64,000 bases of DNA. Origin: CAWINY01 sp963837635. Lineage in GTDB: Bacteria; Acidobacteriota; Terriglobia; Terriglobales; Acidobacteriaceae. Positions 1-8,291 of the stretch are shown piece by piece. A program made the position numbers and the translations under genes. Position 1 is the stretch's first letter, and each line of letters starts with the position of its first letter. The notes under the pieces were generated by a model, which made no database searches, was not told the origin of the DNA, and saw only the letters and a program-made list of their open reading frames with translations. The DNA lies in the NCBI GenBank assembly GCA_963837635.1, contig CAWINY010000005.1, forward strand, positions 124,001-188,000. Direction: 5' to 3'.

Positions 1-52
1 CAGCCTTAGGTCCCGAACAATCGCAAGTGTTTCGCGGGGTGGTACGCGGCGG

Positions 53-2875
53 ATGAACCAAGACCTGCAAAACCGATCCTGGGCGGTGCTATTGGCGCTG
101 CTGACGGTTGCGGCCGCGACCCTGGCCTGGATTAATTTCAGCAAGGAACAGGTATTTCAGGCGCCCTACGATGGCGTTTGGTGGGTCGATCAGCCCAATG
201 GCCCGCTCCGTGCGGAGCGGGTAGATCCCGAAGGTCCCGGCGCGCTCGCCGGGATCAAGCCGGGGGACATTATTCTCGAAATCGACAGCCGCCCAACCGT
301 CGATTCGAGCTCTCTGTCGCGCGCCATGTACCGCGCCGGGATTTACACCAAGGCGACCTATAAGCTGAAACGGCAGGGCGTGGAGCTGGAAGCGCCCCTG
401 ATCCTGGTGCCGCAGGATCGCTCGATCAACAACGGCTTGCGCTTGATCGCGCTGATTTACCTGGGCATTGGACTTTACGTCCTGCTGCGGCGCTGGACCG
501 CCCCCAAGAGTACCCACTTTTATCTGTTCTGCCTGGTATCGTTCATTTTCTACGCGTTCAAGTACACCGGGAAGCTAAACGAGTTCGACCAGACGATCTA
601 TTGGGGGAATATCGTCGCGGAACTGCTGCAGGCGGCGCTGTTCCTGCATTTTGTCCTGACATTCCCGGAGCCCAAGGAGTTGGTCCGGCGCCATGGCTGG
701 ATTCCGGCCGCAGTGTACCTCCCCGGCGTAATGTTGCTCGGGTTGCGGGTTGGCCTGATGAGATGGGCGGCCCCCAGCGAGGCTCTGCTCTGGGACCTCG
801 ACCGGCTGCAGATGTCTTATCTGGCGGTGTTCTTTATCCTGGCAGCCGCCGTGCTGTGGAGCAGCTACCGCCACGCGCGCACCCCCATCCTGCGCCAACA
901 GATGAAGTGGGTGACGCGTGGCACCATTCTGGCCATAACGCCTTTTACCCTGTTTTACGTTATCCCCTACCTGCAGGGAACGTTGCCCACCACGGCGATG
1001 AAGGTGTCGGTGCTGTCGTTGGTCTTCCTGCCGCTGACCTTCGGCTATGCCATCTTCCGCTATCGCCTGATGGACGTGGATCTGATCTTCAAACGGGGCA
1101 TGGCCTACACGCTGGCCATGGCCGCCATTGCCGGGCTGTATTTCGCGGCCATCGGGGTTGCAGCCGAAATCGTGCACCGCAGGGTGCCCAGCGCCGGCAA
1201 CCTGGGCCTGATTATCGCGATCATGGTTACGGCGCTGCTGTTTGATCCGGTCAAGAACTGGATACAGGAGCGGCTGGACCGTTTCTTCTACCACAAACGC
1301 TACGACTATCGGCGCACGCTGGTGGAGTTTGGCCGGGAGCTGAGTTCGGAAACCGACCTCGACCGTCTGCTCAGCTCCATCGTGGAGCGGCTCTCGCACA
1401 CGCTTCTCGTCGACCGTTGCGCCATCTTTGTGGCCGAGATTGACGCCGAGCGCTTCACCTTGGCCAAGTCGGCCGGTATTCCCGAAACCGACCGCATCGA
1501 CCTGAATTTCCTGACCCGGCGCCGCCCCGAGGATCAACACGCGGGCCACCTTTTCTTCGACAACACGCACCAGGCGTTGCGGGAGTCGCCGCGCGCTCAG
1601 GAGACCATCGCCAAGCTCGACCTGAATTACTACATCCCCTGCCAGATGCAGAATCGCACCATTGCCGTGTTGGGACTGGGGAAGACCATGGAAGGCGACT
1701 TCCTGTCGAGCGAGGACGTGGAGCTGCTGGAGACGCTGGCCGGCTATCTCGGCATTGCCATCCAGAACGCTCGCCTGTATAAGTCCCTGGAACAGAAGGT
1801 CGCCGAGTACGAGCGGTTGAAGGACTTTAACGAAAACATCGTGGAGTCGATCAGCGTCGGGGTGCTGGCGGTTGATCTGGAGGACCGGATCGAGTTCTGG
1901 AACGCGCAGATGGAAGTGATGTTCGCTCTGAGCCGGGCGCAGGTGCTGGGGCAGCGGATCAGCGATATCTTTCCGTCGGAGTTCTCGCAGGAGTTTTACC
2001 GGGTGCGGCAGAATCCCGGTATCCACAACCTTTACAAGTTCCCCCTGGACACTCCGGCGAACGACACGCGGGTCGTCAATCTGGCGATTGCTCCCCTGGT
2101 GTCGCGCCGCTTCAGCGTGATCGGCCGCCTGATCATCGTGGACGACATTACCGAACGCATCGAGCTGGAGCGCCAGCTCAGCCAGGCGGAGAAGATGTCG
2201 TCCATCGGCCTGCTGGCCGCGGGCGTAGCCCACGAGGTCAATACTCCTCTGGCCGTGATCTCGTCCTACGCCCAGATGCTCTCCCGCCAGGTTGCGGCCG
2301 ATACCCGGCAGGGCGCGCTGCTGGAAAAGATCACGCAGCAGACCTTCCGCGCCAGCGAGATCGTCAACAACCTGCTGAACTTCTCGCGCACCAGCGGCAC
2401 CGATTTGGCCGAGATCGACCTCAACCAGGTGATTCAGGACACGCTGGCACTGGTTCAACATCAGCTCATGGCTGCCGGAGTGAAGCTGGAGATCGACCTG
2501 TATCCTAGCCTGCCGAACATTCAGGGGAATAGCGGGAAGCTGCAGCAGGTGTTTCTGAATTTGTTCCTGAATGCGCGGGATGCCATGCCGGAGGGCGGCT
2601 TCTTGCGAGTCACCACCGGCAACGGACGCAGCGTAAACGTGACCATCAGCGATACCGGCGTAGGCATCGCTCAGGAGAACCTGACTCGCATCTACGATCC
2701 ATTCTTTACCACCAAGGGGCGCGAAGGGACGCGCCGCGGCACCGGACTTGGGCTCTCCGTGACCTATGGGATAATTCAGGAGCACGCCGGCAAAATTACG
2801 GTCGAGAGCCGTACCGGAGAGGGAACTACGTTTAGCCTGGAATTCCCCATGTTGAGGAAGGCCGTGAATGCCTGA
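53..2875 (+). CDS. Membrane-bound PDZ-GAF-PAS sensor histidine kinase
   Basis: Sensor kinase of 940 residues, probably in the inner membrane, that should autophosphorylate and pass phosphate to the regulator encoded next. In order: a first membrane helix (about 10-28), a PDZ-like domain (about 40-115, with GALAGIKPGDIILEID), a block of about eight hydrophobic helices (about 127-400), a GAF domain (about 430-580), a PAS domain (about 600-700), then HisKA and HATPase_c. Phospho-acceptor His727 lies in GVAHEVNTPL; the N box (NLFLNARDAM), G1 (DTGVGI), F box (DPFFTTK) and G2 (GTGLGLS) are all present, so it looks active. Its last 8 bases overlap the next gene, implying coupled translation. The signal sensed is unknown; a periplasmic PDZ suggests protein or peptide binding, which is inference. 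Confidence 0.93.
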   Translation: MNQDLQNRSWAVLLALLTVAAATLAWINFSKEQVFQAPYDGVWWVDQPNGPLRAERVDPEGPGALAGIKPGDIILEIDSRPTVDSSSLSRAMYRAGIYTKATYKLKRQGVELEAPLILVPQDRSINNGLRLIALIYLGIGLYVLLRRWTAPKSTHFYLFCLVSFIFYAFKYTGKLNEFDQTIYWGNIVAELLQAALFLHFVLTFPEPKELVRRHGWIPAAVYLPGVMLLGLRVGLMRWAAPSEALLWDLDRLQMSYLAVFFILAAAVLWSSYRHARTPILRQQMKWVTRGTILAITPFTLFYVIPYLQGTLPTTAMKVSVLSLVFLPLTFGYAIFRYRLMDVDLIFKRGMAYTLAMAAIAGLYFAAIGVAAEIVHRRVPSAGNLGLIIAIMVTALLFDPVKNWIQERLDRFFYHKRYDYRRTLVEFGRELSSETDLDRLLSSIVERLSHTLLVDRCAIFVAEIDAERFTLAKSAGIPETDRIDLNFLTRRRPEDQHAGHLFFDNTHQALRESPRAQETIAKLDLNYYIPCQMQNRTIAVLGLGKTMEGDFLSSEDVELLETLAGYLGIAIQNARLYKSLEQKVAEYERLKDFNENIVESISVGVLAVDLEDRIEFWNAQMEVMFALSRAQVLGQRISDIFPSEFSQEFYRVRQNPGIHNLYKFPLDTPANDTRVVNLAIAPLVSRRFSVIGRLIIVDDITERIELERQLSQAEKMSSIGLLAAGVAHEVNTPLAVISSYAQMLSRQVAADTRQGALLEKITQQTFRASEIVNNLLNFSRTSGTDLAEIDLNQVIQDTLALVQHQLMAAGVKLEIDLYPSLPNIQGNSGKLQQVFLNLFLNARDAMPEGGFLRVTTGNGRSVNVTISDTGVGIAQENLTRIYDPFFTTKGREGTRRGTGLGLSVTYGIIQEHAGKITVESRTGEGTTFSLEFPMLRKAVNA

Positions 2876-4319
2876 AGCTGCGATGCCCGCCCTGCGCAGC
2901 CCCCATGATCAGCCCCAAACTCCGTCCAGCGCGCCGGTGATTCTGATCATCGACGACGAAGCAGCGATCCGCGAATCGCTGCAGACCCTGCTGGAGTTTG
3001 AAGGCTACCAGGTGGAAAGCGCCGCCACCGGCGAAGAGGGACTGCTCCGCTTGGCGGAACGGAGCTATGACCTTGTCCTATTGGATTACGCTCTGCCCGA
3101 CCGCAACGGCCTGGAGGTTCTGGAGGAGATCCGCGAGCGCGACCCGCAATACGCCGTCATCCTGATCACCGCCTACGGCACGGTGGAGAACGCAGTTAAG
3201 GCCATTCAGGGCGGCGCAGCCAACTTCGTACAGAAACCCTGGAACAACGAGAAGCTGCTGGCCGACGTGCGCAACGCCATCGCCAAGCATCGGGTCGAGG
3301 AAGAAAACGTCCAGCTCAAGCGCGCACTCAAGCAGCGCTATAACTTCGAGAATATCGTCGGCAAGAGCGATGCCATGCTGCGCATCTTCGACCTGGTGGC
3401 GCAGGTGGCGCCCAGCCGCTCGACCGTGTTGTTGCAGGGCGAAAGCGGCACCGGCAAGGAACTGATCGCCAAGGCGCTTCACATGAACTCGCCTCGCCGT
3501 GACCGCGCCTTCGTGCCGGTCAACAGCGGCAGCACGCCCGCCGACCTGCTGGAATCCACGCTGTTCGGGCATGTGAAAGGCGCCTTCACCAGCGCGATCA
3601 CCTCGAAGAAGGGGCTGTTCGAGATAGCCGACCGGGGCACTTTGTTTCTGGACGAAGTCGGGACGATGAGCCTGGACACCCAGGCCAAGATTCTGCGCGT
3701 GCTGCAGGACCGCAAGTTCATGCACCTGGGCGGGGTGCAGGAGATCCAAGCGGATGTGCGCATCATTGCCGCCACCAACGTGGACTTGAAACAACTGGTG
3801 CACGAGGGCAAGTTCCGCGACGATCTCTACTATCGGCTGAACGTGATCAGCATCGACTTGCCGCCGCTGCGCGCCCGCCGGCTGGACATCCCCCTGCTGA
3901 TCGAGCATTTCATCCGGAAATTCTCCGCGGAGAACGACAAGTCCGTGCGCCGGATTACCCCGGAAGCCCTGCGCCCCTTGCTGGACCATGACTGGCCGGG
4001 CAACGTACGCGAACTGGAGAACGTTATCGAGCGCGCCGTGGTGCTGGCCACCACGTCGGAGATCGGCGCCGATTTGCTGCCGGACTCTATCGTGGGACGA
4101 GTTTCCCGCTTCCCAACGCTGGAGGCGCGCGCCGACGCCTCGCTGTTCGAGATCCTGGAGGATGTCGAACGGCGTGTCATCTCCGACATGCTCGAACAAT
4201 GCAACTTCAACCAGACCGAAGCCGCCGAACGCTTCCGCGTGCCGCTTTCCACGCTCAATCAGAAGATCAAGCGGCTGAATATCGAGCTGAAGAAGAAGAG
4301 CAGGGAAGGGAATTTGTAA
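2868..4319 (+). CDS. Sigma-54-type response regulator (NtrC family), partner of the upstream kinase
   Basis: Response regulator of 483 residues: receiver (about 22-140, phospho-acceptor Asp73 in LVLLDYALP), AAA+ sigma-54 activation domain (about 165-390) with Walker A GESGTGKE, Walker B GTLFLDEVG and arginine-finger region, and a FIS-type helix-turn-helix at the C-terminus (NQTEAAERFRVPLSTL). The start lies inside the kinase gene, so the two form one transcription unit. Odd point: the sigma-54-contacting loop reads GAFTSA rather than GAFTGA, and the preceding family-typical ELFG is TLFG. Substitutions in this loop often change sigma-54 remodelling, so the protein could be a modified activator or act with another holoenzyme. 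Target genes are not evident from the window. Confidence 0.92.
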   Translation: MPEAAMPALRSPHDQPQTPSSAPVILIIDDEAAIRESLQTLLEFEGYQVESAATGEEGLLRLAERSYDLVLLDYALPDRNGLEVLEEIRERDPQYAVILITAYGTVENAVKAIQGGAANFVQKPWNNEKLLADVRNAIAKHRVEEENVQLKRALKQRYNFENIVGKSDAMLRIFDLVAQVAPSRSTVLLQGESGTGKELIAKALHMNSPRRDRAFVPVNSGSTPADLLESTLFGHVKGAFTSAITSKKGLFEIADRGTLFLDEVGTMSLDTQAKILRVLQDRKFMHLGGVQEIQADVRIIAATNVDLKQLVHEGKFRDDLYYRLNVISIDLPPLRARRLDIPLLIEHFIRKFSAENDKSVRRITPEALRPLLDHDWPGNVRELENVIERAVVLATTSEIGADLLPDSIVGRVSRFPTLEARADASLFEILEDVERRVISDMLEQCNFNQTEAAERFRVPLSTLNQKIKRLNIELKKKSREGNL

Positions 4320-4403
4320 TTTCGTAATTGTGAATACAACACACGAACGCCGCAGCACGGCAGCGTAGGGTGTCCTGGGTAAAGGGTCAGTTCACCGGTG
4401 CGG

Positions 4404-4601
4404 TCAGTGGGCCATCAGCGAACGACTGAGATAAACCAGCAGGACAAGCAGTACAACCCCGCTGGCGAACGTGTACCAGATCAGCTTCTGCTCAACCGCA
4501 TTCAACGGCTCGTATTCCATCTTCTGAAGTTCTTCCGAGAGGACAGGAGCTTCCTTCTGAAGTTCTTCCGAGGGAACCGGAGCTTCTTGTGGTGTCGTCA
4601 T
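4404..4601 (-). CDS. Small single-span membrane protein with an 11-residue tandem repeat
   Basis: A 65-residue protein starting at ATG 4601, 3 nt after the stop of the upstream exporter gene on the same strand, so the two are almost certainly co-transcribed. The N-terminal half holds two near-identical 11-residue units (EAPVPSEELQK and EAPVLSEELQK, differing at one residue), encoded by a 33-nt direct repeat. The C-terminal half is one hydrophobic helix (about 41-60), giving a likely tail-anchored or single-span protein with an acidic cytoplasmic segment. I do not recognise a family. Position and size suggest a small accessory subunit of the exporter; that is inference only. Confidence 0.7.
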   Translation of the reverse strand: MTTPQEAPVPSEELQKEAPVLSEELQKMEYEPLNAVEQKLIWYTFASGVVLLVLLVYLSRSLMAH

Positions 4602-4604
4602 AAG

Positions 4605-6077
4605 CTATCCTTTCACCAACGGCGGTAACATGCCGTGGAAGAAGAACCACGAAATCGCCAGCCCGACCCAGATGATGTAGCCGAACAGGCAGAGCACGTA
4701 GACGGCAGCCAGCTTGCCGATTCCCTCTTCCCACAGCTTGCGGAAGTTGGACAGCACGCCAATCGTGAAGAACGTCATCACGAAGAAAATGGCGCGGAAG
4801 ACGCTAGTTTCAGCCATTGCCGACTTCACCTTCGTCACTGTGGATGGGGCAAAGATGCCGATCAGCAGGACCGCGACGAAGGTGGCGATATAGCCGAGGA
4901 CGAACTTCGGGAAGCGCTGCCAGATTTGCACGGCGCTCACCTTTTCATCCCCGCGACGCTCCAGTTTGGCGGACCACACCCAGGCCAATACGAACGCCCA
5001 CACACCAATCATCGTATCGATGAACACCTTGACCGTGGCGGAGGTACCCATGATCCAGCCCGGTTCGAAGTTCACGCCATTGGCCGCCGCCTTGGCGCGG
5101 ATCAATGCATCGGCGATCGCGCCACTGGCCACGGCTGCGCCATCGGTCTTCACGGTCAAGGCCATCCAAGCCCCCGCGACCATCGGTTCCTTGTAGAGGA
5201 AGTGCTGCGCCAGGAACGGCAACACCAGCAGCTCCGTGACCGCGAAGATCACCACCAAGGATGAGACCATGATCGGCACCACTGGACGCGCCTTGATGGC
5301 ACTGCCGGTCGCGATCGCCGCCGAGACTCCGCAGATCGAGATACCTGAAGCCAAGGGCGCCGCCCACTCGCGGCTGAAGCCGAAGTATCGGCGCGCCACG
5401 TAGTAAACGATGGGCCAGAAGATCAGGTAGGCGGCCAGAATCGAGCAGGCGCCTTGGAAGACCATGGCCCCCGCCAAATGCCGCTGATCCAGCGCGGTGA
5501 TGCCGAGATAACCGCCCAGGATCACGATCGCCGTCTTCACGTAGAGCTCCGGGCGGATCGCGTCCTTGATGGCAGCGGCCATGCCCGGCATGAAGTTGCC
5601 GACGATCAAGCCCAGGAGCAGGGCGATCACGTAGCCGGATTCGTTGGTCAGGTTCATGGACCAGCCGATTTTGAAAGCGGCCCGTTTGTCGGGAGTGGCG
5701 GCAATGTATGCCCAACTGCCGGCGAACCAACACAGATAGCTAAGCGCGAAGATGGCCGTGAAGCCCTTGAGGAACTGCTTCACGTTCGCTCCCAAGCTTT
5801 TGGCGCCTGCCGCAAGAATGACGATCATGAAAACGTAGGTTGCAAGCAGAGAGACCAGCGCAGGCAGGTTGGCGTAGCTCTTGGAAGCTGGGGCCAAAGC
5901 CCTTCCAGGAGCGGTCCAGACGTTTGTCGTAATCGTCCAACCGAGAACGTCTACACCGAACAGGAGTCCCAGGGAAAGGAGGAATACGAATAATCCGAGG
6001 CACACGGCAAGCCAGTCCTCGGTCAAGCGCGGTGGTGCCACTGGGCCTGAGGCAGTTACAGTTTTCGCCATCGCCAT
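4605..6077 (-). CDS. YeiH/UPF0324-family putative sulfate exporter
   Basis: Polytopic inner-membrane protein of 490 residues with roughly 11-12 hydrophobic helices. The family signature regions are visible: a glycine-rich segment (VILGGYLGI), the GISICGVSAAIATGSAI block, and the KTDGAAVASGAIADALI stretch. The family is annotated as putative sulfate exporter (YeiH), but substrate assignment is weak across it. This protein is longer than the usual 330-350 residues, with extra N-terminal helices. ATG at 6077 is preceded by AGGTGA at good spacing. It is followed by the 65-residue membrane protein. A 15-bp perfect palindrome lies about 50 nt upstream of the start and could be its operator. Confidence 0.85.
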   Translation of the reverse strand: MAMAKTVTASGPVAPPRLTEDWLAVCLGLFVFLLSLGLLFGVDVLGWTITTNVWTAPGRALAPASKSYANLPALVSLLATYVFMIVILAAGAKSLGANVKQFLKGFTAIFALSYLCWFAGSWAYIAATPDKRAAFKIGWSMNLTNESGYVIALLLGLIVGNFMPGMAAAIKDAIRPELYVKTAIVILGGYLGITALDQRHLAGAMVFQGACSILAAYLIFWPIVYYVARRYFGFSREWAAPLASGISICGVSAAIATGSAIKARPVVPIMVSSLVVIFAVTELLVLPFLAQHFLYKEPMVAGAWMALTVKTDGAAVASGAIADALIRAKAAANGVNFEPGWIMGTSATVKVFIDTMIGVWAFVLAWVWSAKLERRGDEKVSAVQIWQRFPKFVLGYIATFVAVLLIGIFAPSTVTKVKSAMAETSVFRAIFFVMTFFTIGVLSNFRKLWEEGIGKLAAVYVLCLFGYIIWVGLAISWFFFHGMLPPLVKG

Positions 6078-6535
6078 AGTTCACCTCGATAGAGCTACAC
6101 AAGGTCCTTTCTGAATAGAAGCGCTGTGACCGTCACAGGGCCTCGCTGGCTGCAGGGGTAACCTGAGCGCGGGCCTCGGCGTACTGTTGAGTGCGAGTGC
6201 CGTTTCTTTAGATACGGATATGTCTTGACCACATCCGTGCGCGTTTGTTCCAAGTCGCTCACTGACCCTGAAATTCGGAGCCCGGCGCCATCCCGGTATG
6301 GCTTAACCGGTGAAGTGCGTGATAGCAAGGCACTCGAGTGCGGAAACCCTAACGAAGGACGAGGGGCTTGACAAGAGAAGTAAGGGAACATTCATTGAAG
6401 ATTCACGCTACTGTAAGATTGCAGCAACGGTGCTCCGACAACGACACTGGCAGGTCAGGGCGACGACTTACTTAACTTGCAAAGGAGAGACGAACTACGG
6501 CTTTCAACGATTTCTTTGCGGAGTGTCAAAAGTAA
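6078..6535. other. Intergenic region upstream of the YeiH-type exporter
   Basis: About 460 nt without a convincing gene. Base composition is lower in GC than the neighbours. It contains the palindrome at 6124-6138. I searched by eye for a sigma-54 promoter (GG-N10-GC pattern) upstream of the exporter and saw none convincing. Confidence 0.5.
6124..6138. promoter_or_regulatory. Candidate operator: 15-bp perfect palindrome CTGTGACCGTCACAG
   Basis: CTGTGAC-C-GTCACAG is a perfect odd palindrome 47-61 nt upstream of the exporter start codon. The half-site TGTGA resembles Crp/Fnr half-sites, but the spacing (3 nt between TGTGA and TCACA instead of 6) does not fit that family. The position relative to the gene suggests a repressor or activator site; the binding protein is unknown. 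Confidence 0.35.
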
Positions 6536-7174
6536 TCACGCGATTTTCACCGCCACGGCCACCCCATCCCGCAGCGGCACGATGCTGGGATGGAGCTGCG
6601 GGGTCGAGTACAGCAGTCGATTGAACTCGAGGATGGCTTTGGTATCTGCATCCGGCTCTTTGTCCAGGATGCGGCCATGCCAGAGGGCGTTATCGCCCAC
6701 GAACAGGCCGCCAATGCGCAGGCGTGGCACGGACATGCGCAGTGCGCGCGGGTAATCTTCTTTATCGATATCGTTGAAGATGAGGTCGAACGGGCCTTTC
6801 TCTTCGGACAGCAACTCCAGCGCATCGCCCACCCGCACATCCACGCGGTCCAGCATGCCGGCGCGATCAAGATAGCGGCGCGCTTGGTCGGCGTTGCGCC
6901 GGTCGCCATCCGTGTAGATCACTTTTCCGCCCGGACCGACGGCGCGCGCCAGCCATAGGGTCGAATAGCCGATGGCCGAGCCTGCCTCAAAGATGCGCCG
7001 CGCTCCGATGGAAAGCGCCAGCAGGTGCAGGAAGCGGCCCACCGCCGGACCTACGATTGGGATCTGCCGCTGCCGCGCGAGCTCTTCCATCTCGCGCAGA
7101 ACCTCGTCGCCTTCCGGGAGAAGGGAATTGAGATATTCATCGATTTCGGGTGAAACGATAGGGCGGTCGGGCAT
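6536..7174 (-). CDS. Class I SAM-dependent O-methyltransferase (caffeoyl-CoA OMT-like family)
   Basis: A 212-residue cytoplasmic methyltransferase of the Methyltransf_3 type. The SAM-binding motif I is seen as IFEAGSAIGYSTLWLA (about 60-75), followed by an acidic strand end (VIYTDGD), and a later FNDIDKEDY segment typical of metal-binding residues in this family. The length matches the family (about 210-220). The substrate cannot be told from sequence; in bacteria such enzymes methylate diverse catechols or O-nucleophiles. It lies downstream of a metal-dependent hydrolase on the same strand, separated by a strong hairpin, so co-transcription is uncertain. Confidence 0.88.
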   Translation of the reverse strand: MPDRPIVSPEIDEYLNSLLPEGDEVLREMEELARQRQIPIVGPAVGRFLHLLALSIGARRIFEAGSAIGYSTLWLARAVGPGGKVIYTDGDRRNADQARRYLDRAGMLDRVDVRVGDALELLSEEKGPFDLIFNDIDKEDYPRALRMSVPRLRIGGLFVGDNALWHGRILDKEPDADTKAILEFNRLLYSTPQLHPSIVPLRDGVAVAVKIA

Positions 7175-7208
7175 GCCTTCTTCTGTTCTACCACTCGCAA
7201 ATAGGTAT

Positions 7209-7257
7209 CAGGTAACAGGTAACACCTCGGGACTGCCTGCCTGTTACCTGTTACCTG
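7209..7257. repeat. Hairpin with 15-bp perfect arms (CAGGTAACAGGTAAC)
   Basis: Perfect 15-bp inverted arms at 7209-7223 and 7243-7257 with a 19-nt loop. A single related arm occurs at about 47605-47631 after the ROK gene, so this is a dispersed repeat; here it could also end transcription between two genes of the same strand. Confidence 0.75.
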
Positions 7258-7259
7258 GG

Positions 7260-7994
7260 TTAGCGCCCTGCAGCGGCCGCCACCGGCTCGCCGACCGTCT
7301 GGCCGGGCTTCAACTCCAGCAATTCGATGCCGAGTGCCTCCAGGTCCTTGCGGAAGTGCTCGGGCCGTCCCACCAGCGGGGGGAAGGTGCCGAAATGCAT
7401 GGGGATGACCAGCTTCGGGTGAAGCAACTGCGCGGCGTAAGTGGCCTCGCGCGGTCCCATGACGTAGTGGTCGCCGCAGGGCAGCAGCGCGATCTGCGGC
7501 TCGTACAATTCGCGGATGATGTGCATATCGCCGAACACGGCGGTGTCGCCGGCGTGATAGATCTTCAGGCCGGTTTCGAACTCGATGACGAAGCCGCAGG
7601 GTTCGCCGCCGTAAATGATCTGCCCGCCATCGAGAATGCCGCAGGAATGATCGGCGTGCACCATGGTGACTCGGATATCGCCCACGCTCTGGGTGCCGCC
7701 CTTGTTCATCGGCGCGGTTTGCTTCACGCCCTTGCTCTCCAGCCAGGCGCATAGCTCGAAGATGCCGACCACGACACAGTCGTGCTTCTTGGCGAGTTCG
7801 ACCGCGTCCCCGATATGGTCGAAGTGCGCGTGCGTGCAGAGCATGGCGTCGATGTGCTTGGGGTTCTTCTCATTCTCGGGGCACATGGGGTTGTTCATCA
7901 CCCAGGGGTCGATGAGCACGACCTTGCCGCCGGGAGTGACAATGCGGAAGGTGGAATGCCCGAGCCAGGTGAGCTGTACGCCTTGGAAATCCAT
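7260..7994 (-). CDS. UPF0173 metal-dependent hydrolase (metallo-beta-lactamase fold)
   Basis: A 244-residue protein of the metallo-beta-lactamase superfamily, UPF0173 branch. It starts with MDFQGVQLTWLGHSTFRI and carries the metal-binding HAHFDHIGD motif (about residue 54-61), further ligand candidates in VHADHSCG, the GDTAVFGDM aspartate segment, and the late VIPMHFGTFP histidine. All expected ligands are present. The family has no settled substrate; related proteins include L-ascorbate-6-phosphate lactonase-like and RNase-like hydrolases. The start at 7994 has a purine-rich AGGAGGAAA upstream. Its neighbours give no clear pathway link. Confidence 0.88.
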   Translation of the reverse strand: MDFQGVQLTWLGHSTFRIVTPGGKVVLIDPWVMNNPMCPENEKNPKHIDAMLCTHAHFDHIGDAVELAKKHDCVVVGIFELCAWLESKGVKQTAPMNKGGTQSVGDIRVTMVHADHSCGILDGGQIIYGGEPCGFVIEFETGLKIYHAGDTAVFGDMHIIRELYEPQIALLPCGDHYVMGPREATYAAQLLHPKLVIPMHFGTFPPLVGRPEHFRKDLEALGIELLELKPGQTVGEPVAAAAGR

Positions 7995-8185
7995 GGTTTC
8001 CTCCTGATGACTTATGCGTCGAACATTCTAAGCGGCGGACGGGATGTGTTCAATGCTCAACTCAGGGCTAGTGTTTTCAACGCGAAACCGCGAGGGCACC
8101 GAAGGGGAGTGAAGAACCTGCCACAGAGACACGGCGGCCTAGAGAAACACGGAGGCAAGTCGAAGCAGAGGACTGCCTGATTTGC

Positions 8186-8256
8186 AATTTGTAATTTGTG
8201 ATTTACGGAGCTCGCGGCGGTGCCACAGCGTCGTTGCAAATTACAAATTACAAATT
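8186..8256. repeat. Inverted repeat of AATTTGTAATTTGT type upstream of mqnC
   Basis: Arms at 8186-8204 and 8238-8256 pair with one mismatch. AT-rich, inside an otherwise GC-rich 297-nt gap (7995-8291) that also holds a fragment of the CACAGAGACACGG repeat family near 8120-8155. No gene is supported in the gap. Confidence 0.6.
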
Positions 8257-8291
8257 CCCGACCCTCGCCAGTACAATCTTTCTACAAGCCC

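Noticed and set aside
575..2785. 736-codon open frame on the minus strand opposite the histidine kinase gene
   Set aside because: Typical mirror frame of a GC-rich gene; the opposite strand has clear kinase motifs, and this frame shows no domain.
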